Below, one piece after another: positions 37,625 through 49,959 of a DNA stretch of 64,000 nucleotides. The notes beneath the pieces are model-generated. The model saw only the letters and a list, made by a program, of their open reading frames with translations. It ran no database searches and had not been told where the DNA came from. Location: positions 57,934,748 to 57,998,747 of the forward strand of contig NC_083599.1 of assembly GCF_020882245.1 (NCBI RefSeq), given 5' to 3'. Position 1 is the first letter of the stretch. Every line of letters begins with the position of its first letter. Source of the DNA: Rhopalosiphum padi. Its lineage: Eukaryota; Arthropoda; Insecta; Hemiptera; Aphididae. The translations under genes were made by a program, and so were the position numbers.

Positions 37625-38510
37625 ACAAAAAAAAAGGGGGCAAGTGGGTATCGCTCTGCTGTATAGTAGAGATGGAGAGTAGGTCACTGGTCACTATAAT
37701 GGATGTGTTAAATTTGAATGCAATGACGGGTATCATTGTATATGAAAAACGATTCTGAACGGAGATGATTTGTCAGTCAATGATAATTAGTTGGATATAT
37801 TATATTATATTATTACCTATATTTAAATTGTAATATATCGTTATTTTACGCGATTTCGTAAAAAATTAAATTTCATACGCTCATAAAATGTTTTCTATAT
37901 TGACAATGGAATTTTTTTTTACAGTTACTTGATGGAAAACTTATGGATAACCTAGTATTGGATTTTCTAATCTTAAGTATAAATCACAAAAATTTTATGA
38001 ATTTTCAACTTCAAAATTCTTTGCAAACTTTCGTGATTTTGATATATTTTGTAAACATTTGAACTTTAAATGATTATAAACAAAAATTGTGACTAACGAT
38101 TTTTGATTTTTTTTTACTACGATAAGTAAAACTTATAATAAACTTTGTATTAAATTTTAAAGATTTTTTGGATAGCCAAATTTTTTTTATCGGCATTTTA
38201 AGAAAAAAACTTAAAAAGTCAAAAATTTCAATTGTCTATAAGTAGCTTAAAAAAATTCTAAATATTTTGAAAATTTAATCGTAAATAGATAACATTAATA
38301 TAAACATTTTGTGAAAATTTTCAAATATTTACAATGATTCGTTTTTTAGTTACAGCAAAATCAAAAAATCGATTTTCTCAAAAAGTGGTTATGCGTAAAA
38401 AATTCCCGTTTTTCCGTAATTTTTTCAGGGTTTTTCCCGACGCTTTTAAAAACTATTGAACATTTTACCAAAATTACCACTAGATAAATTTTCCTTTTCA
38501 AATCCACACA
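37625..38510. repeat. Dispersed repeat of a type common in aphid genomes
   Basis: Starts with an A-run and GGGGGCAAGTGGGTATCGCT, includes AAAAACGATTCTGAACGGAG and ends in CAAAAAATCGATTTTCTCAA, GTTATGCGTAAAAAATTCCC and GGGTTTTTCCCGACGCTTTT. I recognise these blocks as recurrent in aphid DNA (recollection, not checked). The block GATTCTGAACGGAG recurs inverted near 46586-46600. No coding capacity is evident. Element class unknown. Confidence 0.5.
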
Positions 38511-39114
38511 ACATAGATATATTTAATAAAAGCCTATTAAATATTAAATATTAAATATTGAATAAAGATATATTAAATCAACATTTAAAATTCTTTGAAT
38601 AAATGTTTATTAAATCTTAATTAAAGTTTAAATTTCATTGTTTGAACCCTTTTGTAATGTTGAACCAACTTTAAAAACTAAATTTTATTTAAAATTGCTT
38701 TGTAATACCTCAGCAATATTATATTTTAATATTGCATTAACCTTAGACCTTATAGATATGTATTCATTTATTATACAGAAAATATAATTATAAATACATA
38801 ATACTAACAAAAACCATACATTAGAAAGGGTTTTTTGGGGTTTCAAACTCCCTCAAAAATGTATCAGTATTACGCACTTGGAAATAATTATTTCATTATT
38901 TTTAATTATACCCCATTTATTAAGATTTGTATAACACCTCCCTTCTCTTGAACACTTTAACATTATAATATTAAATATTTTACTAGAAAATTGAAGAATT
39001 TAATTTAGAAATATACAATTTTATTACTTTGATGTATGAACAATTTATTATATATTAATTTTATTCATATATATAATAAAATTATTACAATATAAAATAC
39101 TTATTAACCATTAA
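38511..39114. other. AT-rich DNA downstream of the DUF4806 gene
   Basis: No gene seen. If the two-gene unit at 39.1-44.1 kb is a transposon its left end should lie here, but I found no convincing terminal repeat. Confidence 0.3.
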
Positions 39115-41576
39115 TTATACACTTTCACTAATTTTATCATTTAATCTTTTTACATTAAACGGAGCTTGTGCTAAATGGTATTTCAATCGTTCCTCCATTT
39201 CATTTTGGTCGACATTCTTCACCTTGGTTTGATTTTTAACAGCATCTAAAATCAAGTACATATATCTGTAATTTAAGTTATAAAAAAAGTTTATGATCTA
39301 GAACTGCTATCATAACAGTAATGATATATTATTACATTAATAGCTTTTAATGTTCAGGTCAAATTAAATGTATATTAATAATTAGATACCTAACTGTATT
39401 ATTCTTACCAAAAATAACAGAACATAAATTTAGTTTACAAAACTTCTGTTTCCCCTTTTTGCCAGTAAATGAAAAATTGGATAGTAAGACATCAGTAAAT
39501 AATTTATAAACTATTCTCTTTATAATAGCTTTTATAGAATTTCCTCCCAAATGTGACAAGTCATTTACCTAAAACAAACATTTTATTGTAATTTATAAAA
39601 AAAATGTTAATTAATTATTTGCATACCAAATAGTCACGCATATCTTGATCTTTTATTTTTTCTTCGATAACTTCAAGATATTCAAGTTCATTTATTGGCC
39701 AGTTGAAGTTGTCTAAGAATTCATTGTTAGATGAACACTTAATACTGTTTTTTAACATTGATGTACTATCTAGTTTAGATAGAATTTCTTTTTGTTGCAT
39801 ACTTAGATGTTTAATGTCAGTTTGAATGTATACCATATTTTTTAATATAGACTTCAATATTTTTTGAGTACCTATAATAAGTTTGAAGTTTAAAGTAATA
39901 CAGTTTGAATTGCTATTAGGTATTGATAGACCCATTATACTATAAACTAACCATTATCAACTGCCGAATTACTACAGATTCGAGAACCGCTATCAATTGT
40001 TTGTAATGGTGTACAACCTATAATAATGCAATTGAAAAAAAAACACTATAATATCACTATAGAATATCAGATATTTTTGTATGTAAAAAATGTTATTTTA
40101 ATTAACTAATTTATAACCACGGTCTTAGTAGATCTTCTAATGCCGTGATTATAACTAGGTATATATTAATCTTGTTTTTACTTTTTTTTCGGTCATTGGT
40201 ATTGGACTTTAATGTTTGTTCATTATTATGTGTAACTTTGTTTATAACTAGAAACAATAAATAAATATTATTATTATTATATATCCAATAATTGATTTCA
40301 AATAATTCGCATAAACGTACATGGAGAAACTTTATTTTTCATAATTGGTGTTCCAAAAGATTCTTCATCTGACAGCATGTCAAAATTTATTTTTTTGTTG
40401 TCTGTAAATTAAAAAAAAAATGTAATATACTGTAAGCACCTAAATCTTATACTATATAAAAATATATCACGCTAATATTTGTAAATATATTTACAATATT
40501 TACATGGTTTGTCTTTATAATCACCAAATTCAAGTTTTCTTGAAACTAAAAAGAAAATCAATTGAAATATTATTAACCATTTGCACACTTTATTAACTAT
40601 ATATTGTTTATCGTTTAATACTGATATTTTGGAACATACCTGTAGTGGAGATAACTTTTTTAGTACATGAATCGATTGTTTTTAATGATATTTTATCCGT
40701 AGATGCATTTTTTATGTGGTCTATATTAATCAGTCAAAGTTTAGTAATTATTTATAGACAATTTATTTGGGGATGCTTATTAGTTATTATTTTATAATAA
40801 GTTACCTTTAGCAGCAGCTTTTAGAGGTGATGGTGACCAACCACTAATTGAAACAGGTGACTTATCAATTAAAGGCTGCTTTGAAGCAGCAAAAGGTTGA
40901 CTGACTACAGTTTCACATTTCTTTATATTACTTCCAGGTAAATGTAGAGAATTTTCGGACAGATTTTCAGGAGCAATATAATTTTCTATAAATCATTTAT
41001 TCATAGAAATTTAATTAGTAATTAAAATGCCTACTGTATAAATCATATTATATTCTATTGATATACATAATATTAGAACACTATATAGCTTTTTCAATAG
41101 ATAATACATAGATAACTTTGTACAAATGAAGTATATATGTTAATAAATAATATTAATTAATTATTTACTATTATATTTACCTGAAAAAACGGGGCAATCA
41201 ATTGATGTTTTAAGTTTTTTAGTCTTAGGTTTAATTTCATCTTCATCAAGATCGGAAATGTACATGGCTTTTTTAGCTTTTTGTTTTGCAGCTGCTAAAG
41301 ATTCTAATCAAAAGTAAAAATCACACATAAAATATTTTAACTTATAAACATTATATTTGTAATTACACAATTATTACCTATTCCTGAGCTCATTACTCTT
41401 GCTTCTAAATACTCATATTCAATTTTGTTGGGTATGCTACATTGCTCGATCAATTTTTTGGTATTGTGAGGTTTTTTTGGCCATGCGCAAGTACTTTTTT
41501 TATCTGAATACCAAAATCTTGGAACGGCTGCTACACTATTATCTCCAAAAAAATGAACAACAGAATATGTGGCCAT
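39115..41576 (-). CDS. DUF4806-domain protein, about ten exons
   Basis: Minus strand. Exon 1 starts at ATG 41576 (MATYSVVHFFGDNSVAAVPR...CAWPKKP) and ends at a donor at 41378|41377. Small Lys/Ser-rich exons follow near 41183-41310, 40808-40985, 40650-40740 and 40330-40550. The DUF4806 domain spans 39935-39627 (FNWPINELEYLEVIEEKIKD, DYLVCK) and 39569-39410 (HLGGNSIKAIIKRIVYKLFT then FSFTGKKGKQKF). The last exon (to TAA at 39115) encodes EERLKYHLAQAPFNVKR. The molecular function of DUF4806 is not established. The gene lies directly downstream of, and on the same strand as, a transposase-like gene, and decayed copies of both recur elsewhere in the window, which suggests a two-gene mobile element. 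Internal exon borders are approximate. Confidence 0.7.
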
Positions 41577-41945
41577 TTTTTCAATGCTTGTAAAAACTAA
41601 AAACAACTGAAGTTTTAATAAATTAACAAAACTAGTGGCAGATATGAAAAATAAATTATGTCAACAAAATTCATAATTTTAAAATATAAATATCAGGAAC
41701 AAATTAAAAATACTAATATCATTTTAAAGAATTAAATGTTTAAAATAACAAAACATAATAAGTAACTATTCAAGCTCAACCACTATAATAGGGTAATAAA
41801 GTATTTTATCATATTATAATAGGTATTCAAAATAATTTAATTACAATATTACTATATATATTAATATTTAAAATTAAGAGCATATTTACAAAAAAACTAA
41901 ATTATATAATATAGACAATTTAATTACAACCTCTTAATTACTGTA

Positions 41946-44099
41946 CTAGTTATTAGATGAATGTAAAATAGGAAAAGCAACTTTATTACCAAGACTATTG
42001 TTTAGAATAACATATTTTGAAAAATCACAAGTTTCTATATTAATTGTAATAAGGTGATTAGACAGTTCATTCACAATAGCTATACCTATTTTCATACTAT
42101 TAATTGGTTTTTCATAAAACGGATGAATTGTATTGAATGATTGAGCTACAAATACTTTTTTTTTACTACTTTTATGAACACATATATTAACAACTTTAAA
42201 AATATTAAGTTTGCCTTCAAAAGTATAACCTATGTAAGCATCAGAAAATGATTTTATATTAATTTTTATATTATCTTTTATAGCAATTTTAAATTCCGGT
42301 TTTATGCAGTCTTCAGGCAATGGTCCACCGCTATATATTTTTAAATATTTTATATTGATACTAGACCCAGACCTTGCATTCAATTCATACTCACCAAACA
42401 TTTGAAATTCATGATATCGTTTTATAACCTGCTCCAATGGTTTCTCATGTTTTCTTATCATTTTTTTAAGAGTTTTCATGTAGTTTTCAAATGGAAAACA
42501 TGAGCAACTATCGAGGGCACCAAATTTCTTATAGTCATCAACAATGTGCAATAAGTTGTGTACATTAAGTGACATAAATTCTTTACCATATATTTCACGA
42601 AATTTGTCTACAAAATATTTTAATAATTTTTCAACAAAATTAACAAGGTCTGTGCTAACATTTGGTGCTAAAAGAATTCGAAAACTAACATGTAAAGAAA
42701 GAAAATGTAAGTAGTATTCACTATTTAAAATGGTTTGTAGAACAACTGGGCCAGTATAAAGAAGGAATTGACGAAATTCAGTTGCCTTCCACCTATTAAC
42801 TTCATTCAACCCCCGAGGAACTCTAGAAAAATCACTACATACTGAAAGTCTCAATGCTAAAAGTAGTTCTTTAGTAATATCATTGACTTTTTTACTTTGC
42901 AATCTAACCGAAACAGGTGCATTTTTAATGCATCCAAGCCACAACAAAATTAATTTTTTTGTCACTCCTAAGCAAACTAGATGCATATAGTCAATGCTAA
43001 TACTATTTACTATATCTATACCAGGTATTTCAGTGATAATAGAAACTTCATCAGTCATATGGAATTCTTCATCAGTTCTATTTAAAAAATCTAAGTGAGT
43101 TCTCTTAGTAATACAATCTGTATCGGGAAAACAGACTCTATGTTCAAAATAAAAACCACTTATTAAACACCTAGTACACGAATAATAACCAGTATGTCCT
43201 TTAGTTTTTAAGATGAAACTCTTTGCTGGTAAATCACAACATATAGTATCTATAATTACTTGTTTTATACCAAATGCTGTTTGAAACCCTGTTTCATATA
43301 ATGCTTTTGTTTCATTCACAAATTCTAACAAAAAAGGATTGCAGTTGAGAGGCTTATCTTTACCCCAATATAACCCAATTAAAAAAACATGAGGTTTATA
43401 AACAGGATGACGAACATATCCAAGTATTGGCCAAAAACAGCTAGATGAACTTTTGGTCAAGGGCAGACCATCAATCCCTACAACTATTTTGATTTTGTCT
43501 TCAACAAAATATTCATAGTCAGAATCAGAAATACTCTTCAAACTATTACATATTGAGAAATAATAAAAACTACCGGGTGTCACTGTCTGTACTTGCAAAG
43601 GTTGAACAGATGACTTGGTTTTTAATATAGTTCTGGCATCTACAGGAAAATAATTATGACACTTATGCATTTTTAAAACCTTCAATAATGCACTCAAAGC
43701 AACTTGAGAAATATTATAAGATACGGCCCATTTAGCTAAATTGTTTAAAATTGATGAATCTGTTTCATTATCTAGGGAGTGATGTTCATTTGGATATTCA
43801 TTAGTAAAACTTAATTTATCCTCATCCTCAATATCAGAATTGGATGAAAAACTAATTGCATCATATTCATCATCACAGATATTATTACTATCAAAGTGAG
43901 GTAAATTATGAATTAGATTTGGTAACAGTAAAGAGTTTGATTCGGAATTTAGATTTAAACTGGCACTACAACTAGATACATTTGGTTGAACTATACTTTC
44001 TGGTTCACTATGAATACTTTCATTATCCAGTTCTATCAATTCTAATTCCTCTAAATACCTTCTGCGCTTAGTAGATTTGCTAATGGTTGAATATGACAT
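41946..44099 (-). CDS. CACTA/Transposase_21-like transposase, 717 aa, intact
   Basis: Single open frame starting at ATG 44099 (MSYSTISKST; upstream in-frame sequence lacks ATG). Residues 1-130 are Ser/Asp/Asn-rich and basic at the start (KSTKRRRY). The core holds VVGIDGLPLTKSSSSCFWPI with a likely first catalytic Asp, then IIDTICCDLPAKSF, then KGHTGYYSCTRC, a Cys/His pair, and later SLNVHNLLHIVDD. This order matches Transposase_21-like proteins of animal CACTA (EnSpm) elements; class assignment is moderate. No frameshift. It lies about 370 bp from the DUF4806 gene in the same orientation. Terminal CACTR repeats were not found. Confidence 0.7.
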   Translation of the reverse strand: MSYSTISKSTKRRRYLEELELIELDNESIHSEPESIVQPNVSSCSASLNLNSESNSLLLPNLIHNLPHFDSNNICDDEYDAISFSSNSDIEDEDKLSFTNEYPNEHHSLDNETDSSILNNLAKWAVSYNISQVALSALLKVLKMHKCHNYFPVDARTILKTKSSVQPLQVQTVTPGSFYYFSICNSLKSISDSDYEYFVEDKIKIVVGIDGLPLTKSSSSCFWPILGYVRHPVYKPHVFLIGLYWGKDKPLNCNPFLLEFVNETKALYETGFQTAFGIKQVIIDTICCDLPAKSFILKTKGHTGYYSCTRCLISGFYFEHRVCFPDTDCITKRTHLDFLNRTDEEFHMTDEVSIITEIPGIDIVNSISIDYMHLVCLGVTKKLILLWLGCIKNAPVSVRLQSKKVNDITKELLLALRLSVCSDFSRVPRGLNEVNRWKATEFRQFLLYTGPVVLQTILNSEYYLHFLSLHVSFRILLAPNVSTDLVNFVEKLLKYFVDKFREIYGKEFMSLNVHNLLHIVDDYKKFGALDSCSCFPFENYMKTLKKMIRKHEKPLEQVIKRYHEFQMFGEYELNARSGSSINIKYLKIYSGGPLPEDCIKPEFKIAIKDNIKINIKSFSDAYIGYTFEGKLNIFKVVNICVHKSSKKKVFVAQSFNTIHPFYEKPINSMKIGIAIVNELSNHLITINIETCDFSKYVILNNSLGNKVAFPILHSSNN

Positions 44100-47000
44100 A
44101 ATAAAGTATAGAATATGCTTTTCAAAGAATACAATTAGAAGTTCTAATACAATGAATTTCAAATAAACTGTAAAAGTAATAGTGAATTGAGAAATATAGA
44201 ATACAGGGTTCAATACCAAACAATAGGTAAATTATTAGACTTAATAAAATACAAACACAGCAGATAATAAAAACATTTTTAAATATAATACAAAACTGGT
44301 AGAATAAATAATTATTATACTACCACTTTAAAAATTAGATAAGTACATAATATTATATTTTAAAGTGTAATACAAGTAGGTACAACTTAAAATGCATAAG
44401 TATTAAGTACCAACAGTATAATATATTTAAAAATCAAATTATTATAGGCTATAGGCAGGTATTAATAAATAAGCTTCTGCCAATAATCAAAATACATTTG
44501 AGTATTTTACGTACTGACTATACATTACATTATATTATAGGTATCTAAGTATAATACTTATTACTTAGTAACAGTAATACTTACCTTATTTTCAATGACA
44601 TAAATTCACAAAAAAAAAAAATAAAATAATGCACTAAACGCAGTTAATATACGACGACGACGGGTCGGACGCGGTACACTTATACGACGACGACAACGAC
44701 GTAGTGAAATAAAGAAAAACCGTTTATATACCTACAATATAGTGTTAAATGTTGATACCGATATACACGCGAACAACAATAAAATTATTACTTAAACCTA
44801 GCAAGTACGCAGAGGCCAGGGACACGAGTGACGAGTGCACGAAGCCACGAACTAACACAAACAACTGAAGAATTACCAACATTTACTTAAATTTAGCTAT
44901 TGCTATGTAATATTATAATACTGTGTTCGTATTTCGGGGAAAGACCAATAATAATAATATAAATATGGTTTCGAACCGTTGAAGTTTATATCTATATACC
45001 AACCGGTCTTATCGTATATAATTATTACAATAGTTACTATTATACAAAAACATGCAATATAATATTAATAGTAATGCCCAAAGTGTGTTATTATAAGTAA
45101 AGTAATATCAGACAAAATACCCGGTTAAATTTATAATAGAGCTGATTACACACTAGGCGATTCGAATCTTCGTTTTTAAAACGTAATTAAATACAATATA
45201 GGTAATCGCTCAAAATTAAACGTGCAGTTTTATATGGGTAGTTGTATTCACACATAATATGAGATGATACAAATGAGACCAGCTGGCAGGCGGCAGCTTT
45301 TGCTTGCGTCTGGTCGTGTTCGGTCTTCGATCCTTACGGCATTACGATGATTTACGGCATTACGGCATTACGCATAGTTAACGTTGAGCGTTCTGTAGCG
45401 ATTTTCAGCTAGAATTAAACAATATTTTTCCCAATTCCAATTTCTTACTACTTACTAGTGTGGATATTTTAATATTGCCATTGATTATAAATATTAAATA
45501 CTATTTTTATGGTACACTAGCTATTACACTATTTACACTTACAACTAATATATTATGTTATCGACTTTACAAAGGAGATTTTGTGAGCAAACAATCCGAT
45601 TAGGTAAATTTAGTATATTCTAATACCTATTCTATGTAGGTACATACCCATATTTTATGTCTTACACGTAAACTTTAGATAAAACCTCCGACCAATAAAT
45701 TATAATAATTTTAAGTTATTTTTATTACATTCACTCCTTATTATAACCATACCTATTACCTATATAATATATCATTGTTAATTAATTATTTAAATATTAA
45801 ATTAAAATTATGAAAACTGCACTACTGCAGGGACATAATAATATATAATATACGAAATTATTATATTATAACAATATAATGTAATGGATACGCAATATGT
45901 TCTTCGCTCATATCGCTCTATAATTTTAATAAATAAAGTAAACTCTACAAACATATTATACCTGTACGTACAATAATATATAGCGGAATATATGCGTAGT
46001 ACACGACTAAATAGATGACAAATAGTCATATAACTCATACAATACTGAATATTATAATACATACATCTTATTTTTTTTACGGTACACTTCCTATAAATTC
46101 TTGCAATAAAAAATTGAAAAAAAAAACCTACTCGCATAGAAAATATAATTAATATATTTAATGCAAATTGGGTTTTGTTATTTATTAAATAATATATTTT
46201 AAAAATTAAATCAATATTAATTTTTAACATTGAATAATAATTGTGTTTGTTAAATATTTATTTTAATAAATTGATAAAATGTTAACATTTAACGATAATT
46301 CAATATTAATTATTTTATATTTTTTTAAATGCTTTTAAATATTTAAATTTAAATATTTTTCTTTTAATATTTATTAAAATTTTAATAAATTTTAAAATTT
46401 AAATATTTAAAATTTAATTTAAAACAAATATTTATTCAAATACTTTCATTGAAAAATGCCGTGTGGGAAGAGGGGCTGAAGTCAAAAATCGAAGCATTAT
46501 TACTACTCCAAAATATGATGACAGACACAAAAAAAAAATAATAATAAAAAAAAAACACATCATTGTAAAATCAATACATTCATCACTCCGTTCAGAATCT
46601 AAAATAAAACATTACATTATTTTTAACTTCTTTATTAACATTTTGTATTTTGTTTTATATACAAAATTCTATTAAAACTTTAATTCATTAATTATTTAAT
46701 TTTTTAATTATTATTTTTGTTTAATTAATAATACATTAGATTTATCATACTTTGTTGTTATTTTAAAATAATTTTAGAAATAACTACATAACTTGATTAT
46801 TGGATATTTTACAATAATAATAGGTACATGAAACATCTTAAAACAGATTTTAAAGGCTTTAATGGATGAGAACATTTTATATTTTTAAACATGTCATATA
46901 ATTATTTTTGAATACATTATTTAGTCAATTTCATTTCAAAATAATTTTTTTTAATAAGAAAACTAATTTATTTTACATCTTAATTTTATTAAATACAAAC

Positions 47001-48294
47001 TTGTACATCTTGTAAACTGAACCAAGCTAATTTGTGGCTAATAATTCATTAATAATTTAATTAAAAATTTGTAAAAACATTAAAATTATTATTTTAACAA
47101 ATGTTGTTGTTTCAACTAGTAATAATTCGTTGAGTGTAGAGATGTGGTAACAACTAATACATGGCTAAATTCACATTATTATATCTATACTATTATTTGT
47201 TCATAAACAAAACATTACTTATAAAATACATTTGAAGAACAACAAAAAGTTTTTTTTTTTAAGAAATGGCAGGTTAAAATATTAAAATTTTAACTTCTAT
47301 AATTATTTAAGTTTTCGAGTTTATTAGAATATGAAAAATAAATTATTGGATTTATTGTGTCTTACGCATCAAATATAAAAAGAGGGATATCCTCAAATAT
47401 GCATTTTATAGTCCTTATTATTATGCAAAATATGTCGTAATCCAGAAATTTACAATAGGAGGAAGATAATCGACCGTTTCCAAACATATTTAATGCTTTG
47501 TATAGTTTATTTGAGCTACTTTAATTAATTTGTAAAATTCGGTTATTTATCGTTTATATTAAATTTAATACCATAATAAGTAACATAAATATAATTTAAA
47601 TGGACGACTCAGTCTCATTGTAGTATCTTACCCATTTAATCTATGCTACACCAGTCTTGAACAAATTACTTTTCTATTTAAATATCTAAATTTAAGTATT
47701 ATACTTTATGTATAGGTAAACCCAAAAATATGTACTTACCTACAAATTTTTAGTTCACTACTGTCCTTATAAACAGTTTAAATGCTAAATAGTAAAATAT
47801 TAGCAGCAAATTAATTAAATTAGTAACTGTACTATGTAATTTTTAACTTCTAAGTTGCGATTATTTTGCAATAATGTTAGTAATAAGATTGTTTGCTTTA
47901 CGACTTACAAGAGTACTTATGACAATAATATTGTATAGGTATGTATTGAATTATCTTGCATTGTGCAAACGGTGCGCGCTCTAGTAACATAATTTAAAAA
48001 TTTTTTGAATCTTATTTAAAAGTTCAGAACATAACATTATTTTAGTCAACATTGATCATCCAGTAGATAGCGACAAGTTTCGCTACGCCAAGCATACATT
48101 CTTAGCATTGAAACACCTAAATTCCTAGAAACACACATAACAAAAAAAATAAATAAACCATATTCCGAAATCGAATTAAACGAAATAACAAAAAGTATAG
48201 CGCATTAAACGCACGATATGCCGGAAGGTGGTGAATTTTTAAATTACGCTTTCTACTGAACTTTGGGAAATTGGATGGATTATATTGGTTATAT
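44100..48294. other. Intergenic DNA, no gene seen
   Basis: 44640-44880 is CG-richer with short CGACGACGAC runs and may be the promoter side of the transposase gene at 41946-44099. 46200-46440 is almost pure A/T with overlapping palindromes (AAATTTAAATATTT-like). 46443-46660 carries a scrap of the dispersed repeat seen at 37.6 kb (CTCCGTTCAGAATC). The rest shows nothing I can name. Confidence 0.4.
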
Positions 48295-49570
48295 GGTTTA
48301 ATTTAAAGCACCATTTCAACAGCATGTACATTTGCGATTTTTTGAATTTTGTTATATACATTATTTTGCGGACAAATAGTTTTTTAGCAAATCAAAAAAA
48401 TGATTGACATGCTAATAAAATTTTGCGATCTTGCGGACTTTTCAAATTCACTTGACAAACATTTTTCATATTATAATAGGTACGAGTATACCTTATTAAA
48501 ATTATAATTTTTACAAATCAAACAATTTTTTCTCAAAATTTAAAAAAATTGATTAGGTACTTTGTTTTTATTATTCTTTTTTAAACATGTTATTATTTTG
48601 ACTATATTAAGACCTTCTAACTATGTGTTTCAGTTTATTTTAATTTTTACCTCTTTTTGCATTATACCTAATAATCGTGAAATTAATAAATTATTTTTAT
48701 CATAAATTTAAACCATATTTCATAGCCCTTTTATCTTTAAAATTTAAATGTTACTTTATTAAAAATAAAATTATTTACCATAATATCTAAGTTTCCTTAG
48801 TACACAAAAGAATTTGTACACCACATTTTTTAAATTTTAATATAGGTTCTGGCTTATGTTTTAAATCATCATACTCTTCCCAGTGTCCATAATTTCTTAG
48901 TGCAACTGCTACATAATGACCCATATACCTGTTCTTGCAGTACGTCTGTTACCGATAAATACAGCTGCTCCACGCAATATAAAAAGTTCGTTCAAAACTG
49001 TTATTTTTGTTGGTATGCTTTCCAAACTGCAAACAACATCATCAAAGACGGCGTCTGCCACACCCAATAAGCTTTTCTTATCATTTTTATTTTATCTTTG
49101 AATAAATTGTATTATTTTGAATATTGTTCGGTGAATACTTACCAAATTATAATACATTTATTGTATACCTAGATACGCTATTTAAAATCATATTAAAATT
49201 TAATTTAACTTATTATTATAAGAAAATCTTTTTAACCAAAATGTTAAAATAAGTAAAATCGTGTTCTTCATTGCAATATTCTAAATATTAATCTGCTACA
49301 TAAAAAAGCATTTAAAGAACATAAAATGAATATAAAAAATATTAAAAACGGATAATATAGTTTGATAAGTTAGATATCCACGATAGTCCGAGTGGCTCGC
49401 TAATTTTATAGTTAGTACTATTCGAGAGTTTAAAACAAAATATGAAATAACATGTCAGGAAAATTTAACTAGTTCACAAAATTGCAAAATTTTATTAGCA
49501 TGTAACCATTTTTTTTTTTTTGCTAAAAAACTATTTGAAATGGAGCTTTAATTTAACCTACCTATCCTAC
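48295..49570. mobile_element. DNA transposon remnant with long terminal inverted repeats
   Basis: About 48295-48480 and 49440-49570 are inverted copies. The left arm reads GGTTTAATTTAAAGCACCAT ... AATAGTTTTTTAGCAAA ... CATGCTAATAAAATTTTGC; the right arm on the other strand reads GGTTAAATTAAAGCTCCATT ... AATAGTTTTTTAGCAAA ... CATGCTAATAAAATTTTGC. The left arm has about 60 bp of extra sequence. No clear target duplication was found, so exact ends and superfamily are unknown. Confidence 0.65.
48790..49095 (-). pseudogene. Fragment of a transposon-borne protein with a hydrolase-like end
   Basis: Minus-strand frames, broken by stops, read SLLGVADAVFDD, then LNELFILRGAAVFIGN, a G-H/I-(W)V-x segment, then NYGHWEEYDD-like sequence and CGVQIL. 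The arrangement of a glycine-rich strand, GHYxA-like turn and W..YDD resembles the C-terminal part of ubiquitin-specific-protease folds found in some insect transposon proteins. The match is weak and the piece is non-functional. Confidence 0.3.
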
Positions 49571-49959
49571 GCGCTAACCATTTTACCTACCTAAAAAATG
49601 TTCAATGATCGTGAATAGTAAGCTATTAAATATCAGTTTTAAGAGTTATATCAATTGCTAAGTTCTAATATAAAATTATAGTTATAATAATTTGATGAAT
49701 TCTGATTACACTTGTATCGTACTGAAATTGATTGCAAATTTGCGAATATTGTTTATTATTTTGTTATATTCACATATATTTGAATAAATGTATTGTTTAA
49801 TAATTACTTTTACAATCAGCTTTAGTTTTTTGTCAATAAATGTTCAAAATACGTTGTAAAAAAAAAAGATTCAATTAAATAGCAATGAAATACATAATAA
49901 TAAATAAAATAGGAGTGAATATTTTTAATTTTTGCCTGGGTGCCGAATCTTAACGGCAC
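49571..49959. other. Intergenic DNA, no gene seen
   Basis: AT-rich; no supported feature. Confidence 0.3.

Noticed and set aside
44632..44760. CACTA-like string (GCACTAAACGCAG) as right terminus of the two-gene element
   Set aside because: No matching TAGTG-ended inverse or target duplication was found near 38.5-39.1 kb.
45808..46230. 140-codon minus-strand ORF
   Set aside because: Ile/Tyr/Cys-rich translation of AT-rich DNA with no domain and no start context; typical random ORF.
46200..46440. Dense A/T palindromes as an origin or MITE
   Set aside because: Pure A/T sequence makes palindromes by chance; no target duplication or defined ends.
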